From positions 113,335,072 to 113,399,071 of the forward strand of contig CM076999.1 of assembly GCA_039090855.1 (NCBI GenBank): 64,000 bases of DNA, in the 5' to 3' direction. Positions 21,131 to 31,279 of the stretch are shown here, piece after piece. How positions within the stretch are numbered: position 1 is the stretch's first letter; each line of letters starts with the position of its first letter. This DNA is from Macrothele yani (lineage: Eukaryota > Arthropoda > Arachnida > Araneae > Macrothelidae). The position numbers were made by a program, and so were the translations under genes. The notes below the pieces were generated by a model, which was given only the letters and a program-made list of their open reading frames with translations, searched no databases and had not been told where the DNA came from.

Positions 21131-21950
21131 TTTAACGGGAAATATCGAGGATAAATTTATTAAGGTACATTACGTCTCAAATTTTTGATCTAAACACTAG
21201 ATCTTCGTCAGGAGTTCTTGCTTCCTTCTACTTCCACAGGTCTGGTGACCAAACCTGATGGATTTTCCATCCAGCATGGTCATTGATGTTGCCACCTTGT
21301 GTCTTGTAAATTTCCAGGGATTCCTCTAATTTCCGGATAATTGCATGGGATTGATGTTTGATCACTTTTAAGGAGTCCCAGTCCATTTTGTGGACACTTT
21401 GTTGTGTGTGCCTGTCTAATCCTGTTTTATTTGAGCTGTTCCTTATTGCTGCTTTGTGTTCTTTAATTCTGGTGGTTAACCTTCTTCCTGTTTCTCCTAT
21501 ATATGGTAATCCACAAGAACAAACTATTTTATAAATGACTCCTTTCTGGAGTAAAGTATTTTCTTCTTTTTGTTTTAGGGATGGTAAGTATTTTTTAATT
21601 TTGTTATTCAAACCTGGAGCTAACCTAATTTTAATTTAGTGCTGATTTCTTCAGTTTTTCAAACAGTCCCTTGTGGTAAGTGACTTTTCTTGTGAATAAA
21701 TATTCAATTTTCTCTTTATTTTTGTCTGTAGTGTCCGTTCTGTTCCTAGTAGGATTTTCGTCCAGTAGTTCACGAATTTCTTTTGAAGGGTAATCATTTT
21801 CTAATAAGATTGATTTTAACTTATTTTTATGTTTTTTCTTAGCTTCTGAAGTTGAATTCAGCTTTTCAAAATCAAAAATCCTAGAAGGTTTTAATGCCCA
21901 AGGTGAATCCCTAAAATTCCCTTTAGAAGAGTAAAATGAAAATAAGCTAA
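21131..21950 (-). mobile_element. Penelope-like element, GIY-YIG end (inverted copy)
   Basis: The minus strand 21611-21228 encodes a GIY-YIG endonuclease domain: GVIYKIVCSCGLPYIGETGR with the GIY-like (IYK) and YIG elements, the Arg in TRIKEHK, and the Glu in RKLEESLEIYKT. This is the C-terminal nuclease of Penelope-like retroelements. The 3' end is at left, near 21131. The copy forms a long inverted repeat with 22098-22850. Confidence 0.85.
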
Positions 21951-21959
21951 ATTAACTAG

Positions 21960-22850
21960 ATATTTCTTTGAAGTGGGAAGGAAAATATATTACCACAGAA
22001 TTATACAAGAAGCCTACAAATACAGGAAAATTTTTAAATTATAAATCAGATCAGCCTAATTATATAAAGAAAAATGTAGCTTTACAATTTAAAGAAAAAG
22101 TTGAAAAGCTGAATTCAACTTCAGAAGCTAAGAAAAAACATAAAAAAGAAAGTTAAAATCAATCTTATTAGAAAATGATTACCCTTCAAAAGAAATTCGT
22201 GAACTACTGGACGAAAATCCTACTAGGAACAGAACTGACACTACAGACAAAAATAAAGAGAAAATTGAATATTTATTCACAAGAAAAGTCACTTACCACA
22301 AGGGACTGCTTGAAAAACTGAAGAAATCAGCACTAAATTAAAATTAGGTTAGCTCCAGGTTTGAATAACAAAATTAAAAAATACTTACCATCCCTAAAAC
22401 AAAAAGAAGAAAATACTTTACTCCAGGAAGGAGTCATTTATAAAATAGTTTGTTCTTGTGGATTACCATATATAGGAGAAACAGGAAGAATGTTAACCTC
22501 CAGAATTATAGAACACAAAGCAGCAATAAGGAACAGCTCAAATAAAACAGGATTAGACAGGCACATACAAGAAACTATCCACAAAATGGACTGGGACTCC
22601 TTAAAAGTGATCAAACATCAATCCCATGCAATTATCCGGAAATTAGAGGAATCTCTGGAAATTTACAAGACACAAGGTGGCAACATCAATGACCATGCTG
22701 GATGGAAAATCCATCAGGCTTGGTCACCAGACCTGTGGAAGTAGAAGGAAGCAAGAACTCCTGACGAAGATCTAGTGCTTTAGATCGAAAATTTGAGAGG
22801 TAATGTACCTTAATAAATTTATAATCGATAATTCCCGTTAAATATTTATA
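21960..22850 (+). mobile_element. Penelope-like element, RT end plus GIY-YIG domain
   Basis: The plus strand starts with the end of the RT domain (21968-22156: TTELYKKPTNTGKFLNYKSD, then QPNYIKKNVAL) and continues, after a frame change, into the nuclease domain at 22361-22744 (GVIYKIVCSCGLPYIGETGR, EHKAAIRNSSNKTGLDRH, RKLEESLEIYKT). It ends with TCCTGACGAAGATCTAGTGC and a short tail. More 5' sequence is kept than in the inverted partner, so the partner was truncated further. Confidence 0.85.
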
Positions 22851-22992
22851 ATACTTTATATTTTTGATTCAAATGATTCCTTATTTAATCTTACTGATTC
22901 ATGAATAGAGCCGCGAGAAGCGTAGTTAAATGGATTAAAAGAACCTATCCGATTGTACTCATTGTTATTGAATAAAATAATATATTGCATTA

Positions 22993-24005
22993 TACACTGA
23001 AGTGAAAACATTCATGGGATACGAACCTATTATCGTGCAGGGCATCCTCTAACCCGGTGGAGTGCAACAACCCCACGTGACATCGATTGAACAGCCGACC
23101 ACAGCTCCCTGAGGTTTTAGGTGCAGGATCTTGGGTGCGAATGGAGCTTCCCACCATTTTCCACAAGTGCTCTGTTGGGTTCATATCGGGAGAACGTGGT
23201 GGCCACAGATTCCGTCGGAACTGTTGAAAATGAATCTCGAACCAATTTTGGACAACTTGGGCCCGAGGACATGGTGCATTGTCCGCCTGCAAAATTTCAT
23301 CGTTGTTGGGGTACATGAAGTCCATGAAGGGCTGTAAATGGTCGCCCAGCGGAGCAACAAAGCAATTACCGGTTAATGACGTAATTACGAGGACCAAAGG
23401 ACCCAAACCATGCCACGTGAAGACACCCTGCATATGTATGGAACTACCACCAGCTTGCACAGTGCCTTGTTCACAGCTTGGGTCCATGGACGCCACACTC
23501 GAAATATTCCATCAGCTCGTAACAACTGGTAGCGTGACTCATCGGACAACTCCACATGTTGCCAGTCTACCAGAATCCAATTACGTGTTTACGGCGCTGT
23601 GTCCGATGTCGTGGAGTTAACAAAAGCACTCTGGTGGCTCTTCTGCTGCTATATACCCCATGGACGCTAAATAATGCTCCACTGACCTGATGGATATGTC
23701 TGTGGTACCTCCTGCGTTGAATGTGGATGTTATTTCAGGCATTGCCACTTGTCTGTTAACATGGACAATCCTGGTCAGACACCGCTGGTCACGGCCAATC
23801 AGCACACGTGGTCGGCCACTGCTGTGTCTACGGTGGGTGGTAATGCCTTCCATGAGGTACTCTCGGTACACACGTGACACCGTGGATCGAGGATTGTTGA
23901 ATGTTCGCACAACTTCGGAAATTGAATGTCCCATCCGTCTGGCTCCCACTACCATGCCTCGTTCAAACTCCGATAAATGACGTCTGCTTGCCTTAATACT
24001 ACTGG
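22993..24005 (-). mobile_element. Tc1-like element, right end missing
   Basis: Left terminus CACTGAAGTGAAAACATTCA follows TA at 22993-22994. The minus strand gives the HTH region at 23955-23617 (GARRMGHSISEVVRTFNNPR, then RTVSRVYREYL-like) and the catalytic domain at 23496-22990 (GSSIHMQGVFTW, LQADNAPCPRA with the second Asp, SPDMNPTEHLWKMV with the third Glu). The first catalytic Asp region is frameshifted between the two. The right terminus is not seen; sequence passes into an inverted repeat and minisatellite. Confidence 0.85.
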
Positions 24006-24012
24006 CGGTTGT

Positions 24013-24106
24013 TCAACCTGACTCACGAGATTACACCTTGCAACACACAAAAATCGTGGCGTGCGTTTTTATCAGTTGCGAGGTGTAATCTCGTGAGTCA
24101 GGTTGA
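24013..24106. repeat. 32-bp inverted repeat beside the minisatellite
   Basis: Arms CAACCTGACTCACGAGATTA... (24014-24044) and its complement (24075-24106) surround a loop of about 30 bases. The right arm ends in GTCAGGTTG, which is the start of the 31-bp minisatellite unit. Confidence 0.75.
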
Positions 24107-24711
24107 AACAACCTCCAGTGGGATTCAGCCAAGTTGAAACAACCTCCAGTGGGATTCAGCCAAGTTGAAACAACCTCCAGTGGGATTGGAGTCAGTTTGA
24201 AACAACCTCCAGTGGGAATGGAGTCAGTTTGAAACAACCTCCAGTGGGATTGAGTCAGGTTGAAACAACCTCCAGTGGGATTGAGTCAAGTTGAAACAAC
24301 CTCCAGCGGGATTGAGTCAGGTTGAAACAACATTCAGTGGGATTGAGTCAGGTTGAAAAACCTCCAGTGGGATTGAGTCAGGTTGAAAAACCTCCAGTGG
24401 GATAGCGTCAGGTTGAAACAACCTCTAGTGAGATTGAGTCAGTTTGAAACAACCTCCTGTGGGATGGAACCAGGTTGAAACAACCTCCCGTGGAATGGAG
24501 CCAGGTTGAAACAACCTCCAGTGGGATTGAGTCAGGTTGAAACAACCTCCAGTGGGATTGAGTCAGGTTGAAACAACCTGCAGTGGGATTGAGTCTGGTT
24601 GAAACAATCTCCAGTGGGATGGAGCCAGGTTGAAACAACCTCCAGTGGGATTCAGTCAGGTTAAAACAACCTCCAGTGGAATTGAGTCAGGTTGTAATAA
24701 CCTCCAGTTAA
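24095..24711. repeat. 31-bp minisatellite, about 19 copies
   Basis: Unit GTTGAAACAACCTCCAGTGG then GATTGAGTCAG, strictly 31 bases in most copies (24102, 24133, 24164 ...), with some 30- and 32-base variants. Each junction contains the dyad GGTTGAAACAACC. Open frames across it (for example 24408-24638, -) are repeat artefacts. Confidence 0.95.
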
Positions 24712-24739
24712 AAATTTGTATACTGCTATCCCATTGGCA

Positions 24740-25395
24740 CTTCAGTGTATTCTTTCTCAGGTTTATATCGAAATTTATGGACACTGATTATACAGTATTT
24801 ACGGACATACTCGTAAGCGATACTCTTATTTATGTTGATGTTGAAATGTTTCAACGTAATAGAGCCTTTTGGAGACTTAAAGACCATTTAACCGGCGATC
24901 TTCCATTGTGTTTCAAAAGAAAAATCTTCTATGCATGTATTATCCACGTGTTTACTTATGAAGTATCACAGAACGATAATGTGAAGAAATAAGAGCATCA
25001 GTAAGAAAGTTAGAGAAAAGAATGCTGGGAATAACAAGAACAGACAGAGTTAGAATGTACTTATAGGAGAAAGAACAGGAATAACAGATATTATAAAAAT
25101 AATAAAAGAATCAAAGTGGAGATGTGCTGGACATGTTGAAAGACTGGAAGATGGACACGATTAATAACGGAAAATGACAAAGGGGGTGCAAGTGAACAAA
25201 ACGGAGAAATGACCTTCAGAAATTTAGAGGTGCTAAATGGTGAACTGAGGCTAAGAATCGAGGAGGTTGGAAAAGTTATGGGCAGGCCTATACCGTGCAT
25301 TGGGTGACAACAGGGTAAGAAAAAGAAGAAGTAGAAGAAGAGGAAGAAGAAGAAGAAGTAGAAGAAGCAGAAGTAGTAGAAGAAGAACAAATGTT
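24740..25395 (+). mobile_element. Degenerate LINE 3' end with GAA-rich tail
   Basis: Broken plus-strand frames give LPLCFKRKIFYACIIHVFTY, a WTCxKTGRWTRLI segment and GWKSYGQAYTVHWVTTG, the order found at the C-terminus of RTE-like reverse transcriptases but distinct from the main RTE family here. It ends in a GAA-rich tract (25317-25392), which may be the element's microsatellite tail. Confidence 0.6.
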
Positions 25396-25562
25396 TCCGT
25401 TGAACCGATTAACGTCTTGCTTAAGAAGCGCATGGTTTGAAGTCTCTTAGAGAAAGTGATTTTAGGACCCGTTAACAACAACAATTGCATATAAGACCGC
25501 GGGAAGTTGCTCTTCTCTCATTTGGAACCATTAACATTAGGCAGTGAGACAGATATGCAACC

Positions 25563-26003
25563 CATACTTAAGGTGATTCCACCTATAAAATCTCTGCTTT
25601 ATGTTTCCAATGGTAAAACTTCTTTACATATTTTCTTCGCAATTAATGTATTCCCAAGGATGAAAATTTGTACATCGATAGAGCTAACTTCAAGTTATAG
25701 CATGGGATGCTTAATGCTTGCTATAATTATATTAAAAATCAATAATTTTTCTTTTAATAATGTTCAAACCTGTTAATAGATGGCGCGACCTGTACATTGA
25801 TGACGTCGGTAGACAAACCAATGTTGGATTGCTTAATCATGGTTGGGTTTTAGCAAGTATTAAGTATCCCATGCTAAAAGTTAAAGTTTGTTTTATCGAT
25901 GTGCAAATTTTCATCCTCGGGAATATATTAATCACGAAGAAAATATATAAAGAAGTTTTGCCATTGGAAACACAAGGCAGAGAGATTTTAAGTGGATCTA
26001 CCC
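25563..26003. mobile_element. Foldback (hairpin) MITE
   Basis: Two diverged arms of about 160 bases (25565-25730 and 25850-26003) are inverted: CCAATGGTAAAACTTCTTTA and its counterpart AAGAAGTTTTGCCATTGG, TAATGTATTCCCAAGGATGA and TCATCCTCGGGAATATATTA. A unique centre of about 120 bases remains. A third half-copy is at 29655-29810. No coding sequence is evident. Confidence 0.8.
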
Positions 26004-26336
26004 AAGGTACTTAGAAGGAGGAGAGGTAGGTCCATCGTAACCGCGCCGTCTTTCCGCTTCTCTTCGCTGCAATGTGACGTCACGGTGGTCATAAGCAATG
26101 CTGTAACGCGCACGGAGCCATACCGAGAAAGTGTCGTGTGCTCTGTGAATTTTCAATCGAAATAACAGAGCTAGTTTTCAGTAAATAATTTTTAAGTAAA
26201 AATTGTACAAACTTCCAACTATTTTTCAAAATAGAATAAAAAAAATATATATATATTGGGAAAAAACGGGAATATGACATCAATACTGTTCGATGCTTTT
26301 TTTGCTGAGTATCTTTTTTTACGCTTTCCAACCGTA

Positions 26337-27062
26337 GGCTGAAGAAGCGTATATGCTCCAGCTTTTTCCGTCCGTCTGTCCGTCCGTCTGTCTGTCGGCA
26401 CGATCTGTCACTCACGTAAAAATGGTTCGATTTCGATGAAATTTTAGTATGTGGTAGGGGACCACCAGGGGACGAACCCTATTGAAAATGGGTGAAGTGG
26501 GGTCAAAGGTCACGCCATAAGAGCAGGATCCATTCAATTGCTCTTATGTGTCATAACTTGCGTAAATATGGTTCGATTTCGATGAAATTTTAGTATGTGG
26601 TAGGGAGCCACTGGGGACGAATCCTATTGAAAATGGGCGAAATGGGGTCAAAGGTCAGGACACTGGAGTGGGATCCATTCCATTGCCCTTGTGCATCATA
26701 ACTTACCAAAAAATGTTTCAATTGCGACAAAACGTTAACATGTTGTTCCGGAGGTATAGTGAACCGGTTCTGTTGAATATCAACGAAATGGGGTCAAAGG
26801 TCATTGCACAAAAGCAAGATTTGTTCCACAGCCATTATTCTCATAACTTGCGTAAAACTGCTTCTATTGCGACAAAACTTTAGTATGTTATTCTTGAGGC
26901 GTACCGAACCGGTTTTGTTGAATATCATCGAAATGGGGTCAAAGGTCAGGACACAGGAGCCAGATTTATTCCACAGCCATTATCCTCATAACTTGAGTAA
27001 TAATTTCTGGTATGTTGGAAAGCGTATCATAATCAATGCATTGCATGATTTTAGTAACTTGT
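26337..27062 (+). repeat. 146-bp tandem repeat with DR1-like motifs (locus 1)
   Basis: The repeat begins CTGAAGAAGCGTATATGCTC, followed by a CCGTCCGTCTGTC microsatellite, then four units of 145-146 bases, and ends with GCATTGCATGATTTTAGTAA. Each unit holds GGGGTCAAAGGTCA (26499, 26644, 26790, 26935), a direct repeat of the AGGTCA-type half site spaced by one base. It is inserted in the P-element coding region. A second locus is at 47034-47970. Confidence 0.88.
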
Positions 27063-27063
27063 T

Positions 27064-29060
27064 TTCTTTTCCAAAAGCACACTGCAATGGCTCTTTGGAG
27101 TTGGGAAATCTACATTTCATTACGATGAATCAGTCATTTACCAATTTTATAAAATTAGCAACTTGTTTTCTTTCAGGAAAAAAATACTCCACAGCTTTGC
27201 TTACGTTGTTAGATTGCATCTGGGACGCTAAAACTAATTCTCTGTCTCATGGAGACTCCTACATTTGTGTGGATCCATTTTATTTTATGAAACACCTTTA
27301 ATTCTGAGTTATTACGTTCCAGCAAAAAGTCAAATATCTGGCGAGTGATGGTTTTACACTACAGCGTGTTCCGCTATCAAGTATATGATTTCGAAGAAGT
27401 TTAATTAGATGGGGCACATCGGCAAACATCCATATTTTTTTATTTTCATTTACTGGATTTGGAAAAGAAGACAATATTGGGGTTATTACAAGCTGCTTCC
27501 AAACCTTGAACCCCCCTTCCTCCCCCCGCCAAGATCAGGTACCACTCCATGCACTAAATAACCCGATTGCTCATTGGATCGAATTATGTCAGTTAACAGC
27601 TTTCGATCCATCTGCTTATCAAAGGAATAATACAGTATATGGTTGTTTCTAAGCTTTCCAGAAGCCTCTCAGCATAACTACTGAAACGCCGCCCCGGTGG
27701 CGCAGTGGTCTAAGACGCTGGCCTCTGATCATTCGTCCGTAAGGGGTCCGGGTTCGAATCCCGGTCAGGCATGGATGTTGTGTTTGTCTTACGGCACTGG
27801 CTCTCTCCCTTCCCTGGAACCAGTGACCCTAAATTAGGGACGGGCGACTGCTTATAGCCCATTGAGTTGCTCACGGTGGTCGTTAAACCTCCAATCAAAA
27901 AAAAAAAAAAAAAAAAAAAAAATAACTACTGAAACGCTACTATGCGGTCTTAAAATTTTATCTGCAGCAGCATCATAACAATATCGGCAATCAACGCTCA
28001 TTTCACCAAAAGATAAAACTGAAACTTTGTCGAATTCGGTTAGGTGTATAGCATTCATTTTCATCACCTTTAAAACGGGCTCAATTAAACTATCGGTAAC
28101 ACAAATTTACCACACCACCGTTTCAGAGGAAATGCTTGGAAGCAGTATGTGAATTTTATTTTTGATGGAAAGATATGCTTTTCGAGAAATAGCATGCAAA
28201 ACAAGTGCTTGACTCTTCATTCCATTTTACTGGCATATTTTTTGACACAAGAGTTTGAATTTTCATTTCAGTGAAATAATGGCCAAGCATACTTTTGATA
28301 GCTGGCCACTTTTCACTGTTGCTCAGAAATTTTCTATTCTTGCATTGGCGTTTCATAATATTAATTTCCGTTTTCAGGCTTCTTTTCTCGAGGAAAAAGC
28401 ATTGTTTTACGATTACCAACTGTTTTCTTACGTTTGATAATCCTTCCCGTAGTGAATTATTTTCACTCTTCAGCTGCATTATATTTTTGTTCAGACATTC
28501 GCACTTCTCACATAACGTTGACGATATGATAAATGTTGGTCAGGAATGATGTCACTTTCATTGTGACCTGTGATTTGACGTTTAATTGGAGATACACTTT
28601 CAATTCGATTTAATGCAATTTTTTTCTGACCTCTCCGATCTTAAACCGTTCACTTCGAACAGAAGTTTGCTCCTCCATCTGCTAAGGAATATTTTTGTAG
28701 GCACGGAATCTTTTCTCAGTTTTTTTTCTGGGAGGCAAGTTCAGCAATTCATTTCTAAGATCTCGCTCTTACTTCGAGACATCAAAGTGTTCTGAACACA
28801 TTCGTACTTTTCTTTGCATCGAATACATCCTTTCGACAGCATTTCGCTACCCATTGCTTCAAGAAATCTCTATCCGATGGGAAAACATGGTATGTAACAT
28901 TTAACTCCCTTTCCTTCGAACTGTTATTACGACAAAGTGCAACAGTGTATCCAGGTATTTTCGAGACATTTATACACAGAAAACAAATGAAGAAAAAAAA
29001 ATGAATGAAACGACAAAGCAGGTCTAAAATTGACAAAGAAATGCAGCGAGTAATCGACAC
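27064..29060 (-). pseudogene. P-element transposase pseudogene (THAP type)
   Basis: N-terminal THAP zinc domain at about 28640-28960: ALCRNNSSKERELNVTYHVF, then PSDRDFLKQWVAKCCRKD, and after a frameshift SVPTKIFL, the family AVPTIF box. A leucine-rich coiled coil follows (28479-28380: LKSENNSLREGLSNVRKQL). The catalytic core is at 27330-27450 (KIWMFADVPHLIKLLRNHIL, with the Asp and His typical of the P family), and about 27070-27170 gives VEYFFPERKQ and FIKLVNDWF. A YSFDKQMDRKLLTDIIRS-type block is near 27620. Frameshifts, stops and a SINE interrupt it. In active relatives the THAP domain binds the element ends, and the RNase H-like core with GTP catalyses cut-and-paste. Confidence 0.72.
27690..27921 (+). 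mobile_element. Full-length tRNA-derived SINE with target duplication
   Basis: Head GCCCCGGTGGCGCAGTGG with an A box (TGGCGCAGTGG), B box GGGTTCGAATCCCGG, then a body ending GGTCGTTAAACCTCCAATC and poly-A. A perfect 16-bp duplication ATAACTACTGAAACGC flanks it (27674-27689 and 27922-27937), showing LINE-type retroposition and a recent date. It interrupts the P-element transposase. This copy defines the family also seen at 8744-9818, 29876-30085 and 61116-61333. Confidence 0.93.
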
Positions 29061-29654
29061 TACAGCACAAGCTCCGAATGCTCAAGAGACCGTTTATGGC
29101 CACTGTGACGTCACACTCCAGCTCGTCGGGTGACAGCAGCTCGCCGGCGGCACGGAAACAAAGGCGATTGGACCTACCTCGCCTCTTTCTAAGTACCTTG
29201 GAACTACCTTATTCTTGAGCCTACTATCGACTCGACCGTGACGATTATCATCATCCAGCTCCATTTCGTCTCGACACTGCATGTTTTGTAATGACCGCAG
29301 GCTTAAACGCAGGCCACTTATTTTGAAAGCTATTTGAGAGATGTTGATTGTACAGATTGTGTTTGCACATTTTTAGAACATCCTTGATAAGAAATTACAG
29401 AAAAGAAAAGGAGTTCAAAGAATTGAGACTGGCAACAGCGTATTAGATGCACAGGAAAGAAACATCTGCTGCAGTTACCGTTGGCTAAAATAATAGTGCC
29501 CATAAAGCAGCGGTGGGCAGAAGGTTATGTTTTTGCTCTTTACCAAGAGAAATACTGGTATCCTGTAATTAAAAAACCCTGTACAAATCATGAAATCAGC
29601 ATTTCCAAATGTAAAATAAGAAATATTATTCAAAACAGAAGGAAAAGTTGCCAA

Positions 29655-29810
29655 GCATTGATTTTAAGGTGGTTCCACCTAAAATCTCTGCCTTATGTTT
29701 CGAATGGTAAGCTTCTTTACATATTTTCTTCGCAATTAATGTATTCCCAAGAATGATAATTTAGACATCGGTAAAACTAACTTCAAGCTACAGCATGGGA
29801 TACTCAAAAC
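29655..29810. mobile_element. Half copy of the foldback MITE
   Basis: Matches one arm of 25563-26003 (AAAATCTCTGCCTTATGTTT, TTAATGTATTCCCAAGAATG, AGCATGGGATACT). Only one arm is present, so it is truncated at the centre. Confidence 0.75.
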
Positions 29811-29875
29811 GGTAGTTGTTCTGAAGATCATATCAATTTTGGCATAGAACAAAGTGTAACCTGAGGATTAATTTT

Positions 29876-30085
29876 TCTTTTTGAATGGAGGTTTAACGAC
29901 CACCGTGGGCAACTCAATTACCTATAAGCAGTTGCCCGTCCCTAATTTAGGGCAACTGGTTCCAGGGAAGGGAGAGAGCCAGTGCTGTACGACAAACACA
30001 ACATGCATGCTTCACCGGGATTCGAAACCGTACCTTTTTCGGACGAATGGTCAGAGGCCATCGCTTAGACCACTTGGACACTGAG
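29876..30085 (-). mobile_element. tRNA-derived SINE, diverged copy
   Basis: Reverse orientation: TTGAATGGAGGTTTAACGAC at the left, a mutated B box (GGGATTCGAAACCG) and an A-box remnant near 30070. It is more diverged than 27690-27921 and probably older. Confidence 0.85.
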
Positions 30086-31240
30086 GATCATACGGAAATT
30101 CTCGTAAAGAATATACAGTAGCTACATGGCGAAATGGTCTGCGTTCTACACTGGCCAATGAGAAATTCGGATCAAGAACAGTGTAAACCATGCAATTTCA
30201 TTGGACGATTTCTATGTCCTGTAAGAGACAGAACATTCAAACTAAAATTTTGAAGTTTAATAAAATGAACACATTTTTGCAAATTAATACTGAGCAGCCG
30301 AAGGATATTTTGTGGAACACAGGAAAGTTATCTTGTGATTTTTGGTAGCTAGAGTGACTAAAGTTTGTGATGAACAACACTGAATTCATGCTTGCCAGAA
30401 ACTGAATGGAAGCCACAGCTAAACTGAATATTCAGAGCCAATCAATTGACAGCCTTTTGCTTACAGTGGAGAGAGATTTATGCAAAAGTCTTTCATAAAT
30501 TTCTCCATTTATTTCATATGGAGGACTGATTACAGAACTTCTTCCTATTAAATCCGTCCTCAGCCACGCTGTTACTGTCATCTGGTGGATTAACTCTGTG
30601 ATCCCATTTACCGTATATTCGTTTCAAAACCACTAGATGTCGCTGTCTGTCATGACGGATGTTACTCAGTTTGACAGCATTAAACGATAATCCGTTTCCA
30701 AACGTGTATTTCTATTCGAAATCTACTGATTCTAAAACGAACATATGGTTAAAGAGAATACCGTTTAATTGAGCATTCATCCAGCAGATGGTTCTGACGT
30801 AAGTTGGGTAGGCAGGAGCGTGGCGCATGTCTGCGACCCGCTCTCTGCGATTTAGGAGTTAGCCCTACCGTGCTGCCATCTATCGCCCGCTTGGAAAGAT
30901 ACTGCGCGTGATATTCACGTTTAGTGATTATTTTTGTTTGGCCATTAAAAGCACCTTTATGAATGCTGAATGTGTCCGTGCTCTAAAATACGTATTATGA
31001 CGGAAAAGTTTTGTTTCCTTATGAGTGGGAAAGTGTCTATCTGGCACAGTAAATCAGTTGATTACGTACATTTAAAATCAAATGATTACACGCCTTGGAA
31101 GAACAGTCTGGTGATATGAATCAACACACGAAAGCAGTGTTCTGAGGAAAGACGACAATTCCCTTGGAATAAATATTCGAGAATATGGTATGCCAAATGA
31201 CTTTTTAATTTCCCTTTATTAGTTTGCGTTTGAAGAGACG
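30086..31240. other. Unassigned stretch
   Basis: No coding or repeat family identified. A short motif GTGCTGCCATCTATCG at 30870 recurs at about 35148 and 38432, suggesting a dispersed repeat. Confidence 0.4.
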
Positions 31241-31279
31241 CAAATTAGTTCTCTGTAATACAGATAGCAGTACTTGCAC

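Larger units (their letters stand above)
26002..29201 (-). mobile_element. P-element-like transposon relic with long inverted ends
   Basis: Ends are inverted and similar over about 38 bases (left CCAAGGTACTTAGAAGGAGG ... at 26002; the complement ends at 29201), with further subterminal matches around TGTGACGTCAC (26083 and 29101). Inside, the minus strand carries a THAP domain, a coiled coil and the catalytic block of a P-element transposase. Length is 3.2 kb, or 2.97 kb without the SINE at 27690-27921. The C-terminal coding part is replaced by the 146-bp repeat at 26337-27062. No flanking 8-bp target duplication could be confirmed by eye. Confidence 0.72.

Noticed and set aside
24095..24711. 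CRISPR array
   Set aside because: Regular 31-bp repeats, but there are no unique spacers between conserved repeats; the entire unit repeats, as in a minisatellite, and the DNA is eukaryotic.
25091..25490. Leu/Phe-rich membrane peptides on the minus strand
   Set aside because: Produced by the GAA-rich microsatellite tail of a LINE.
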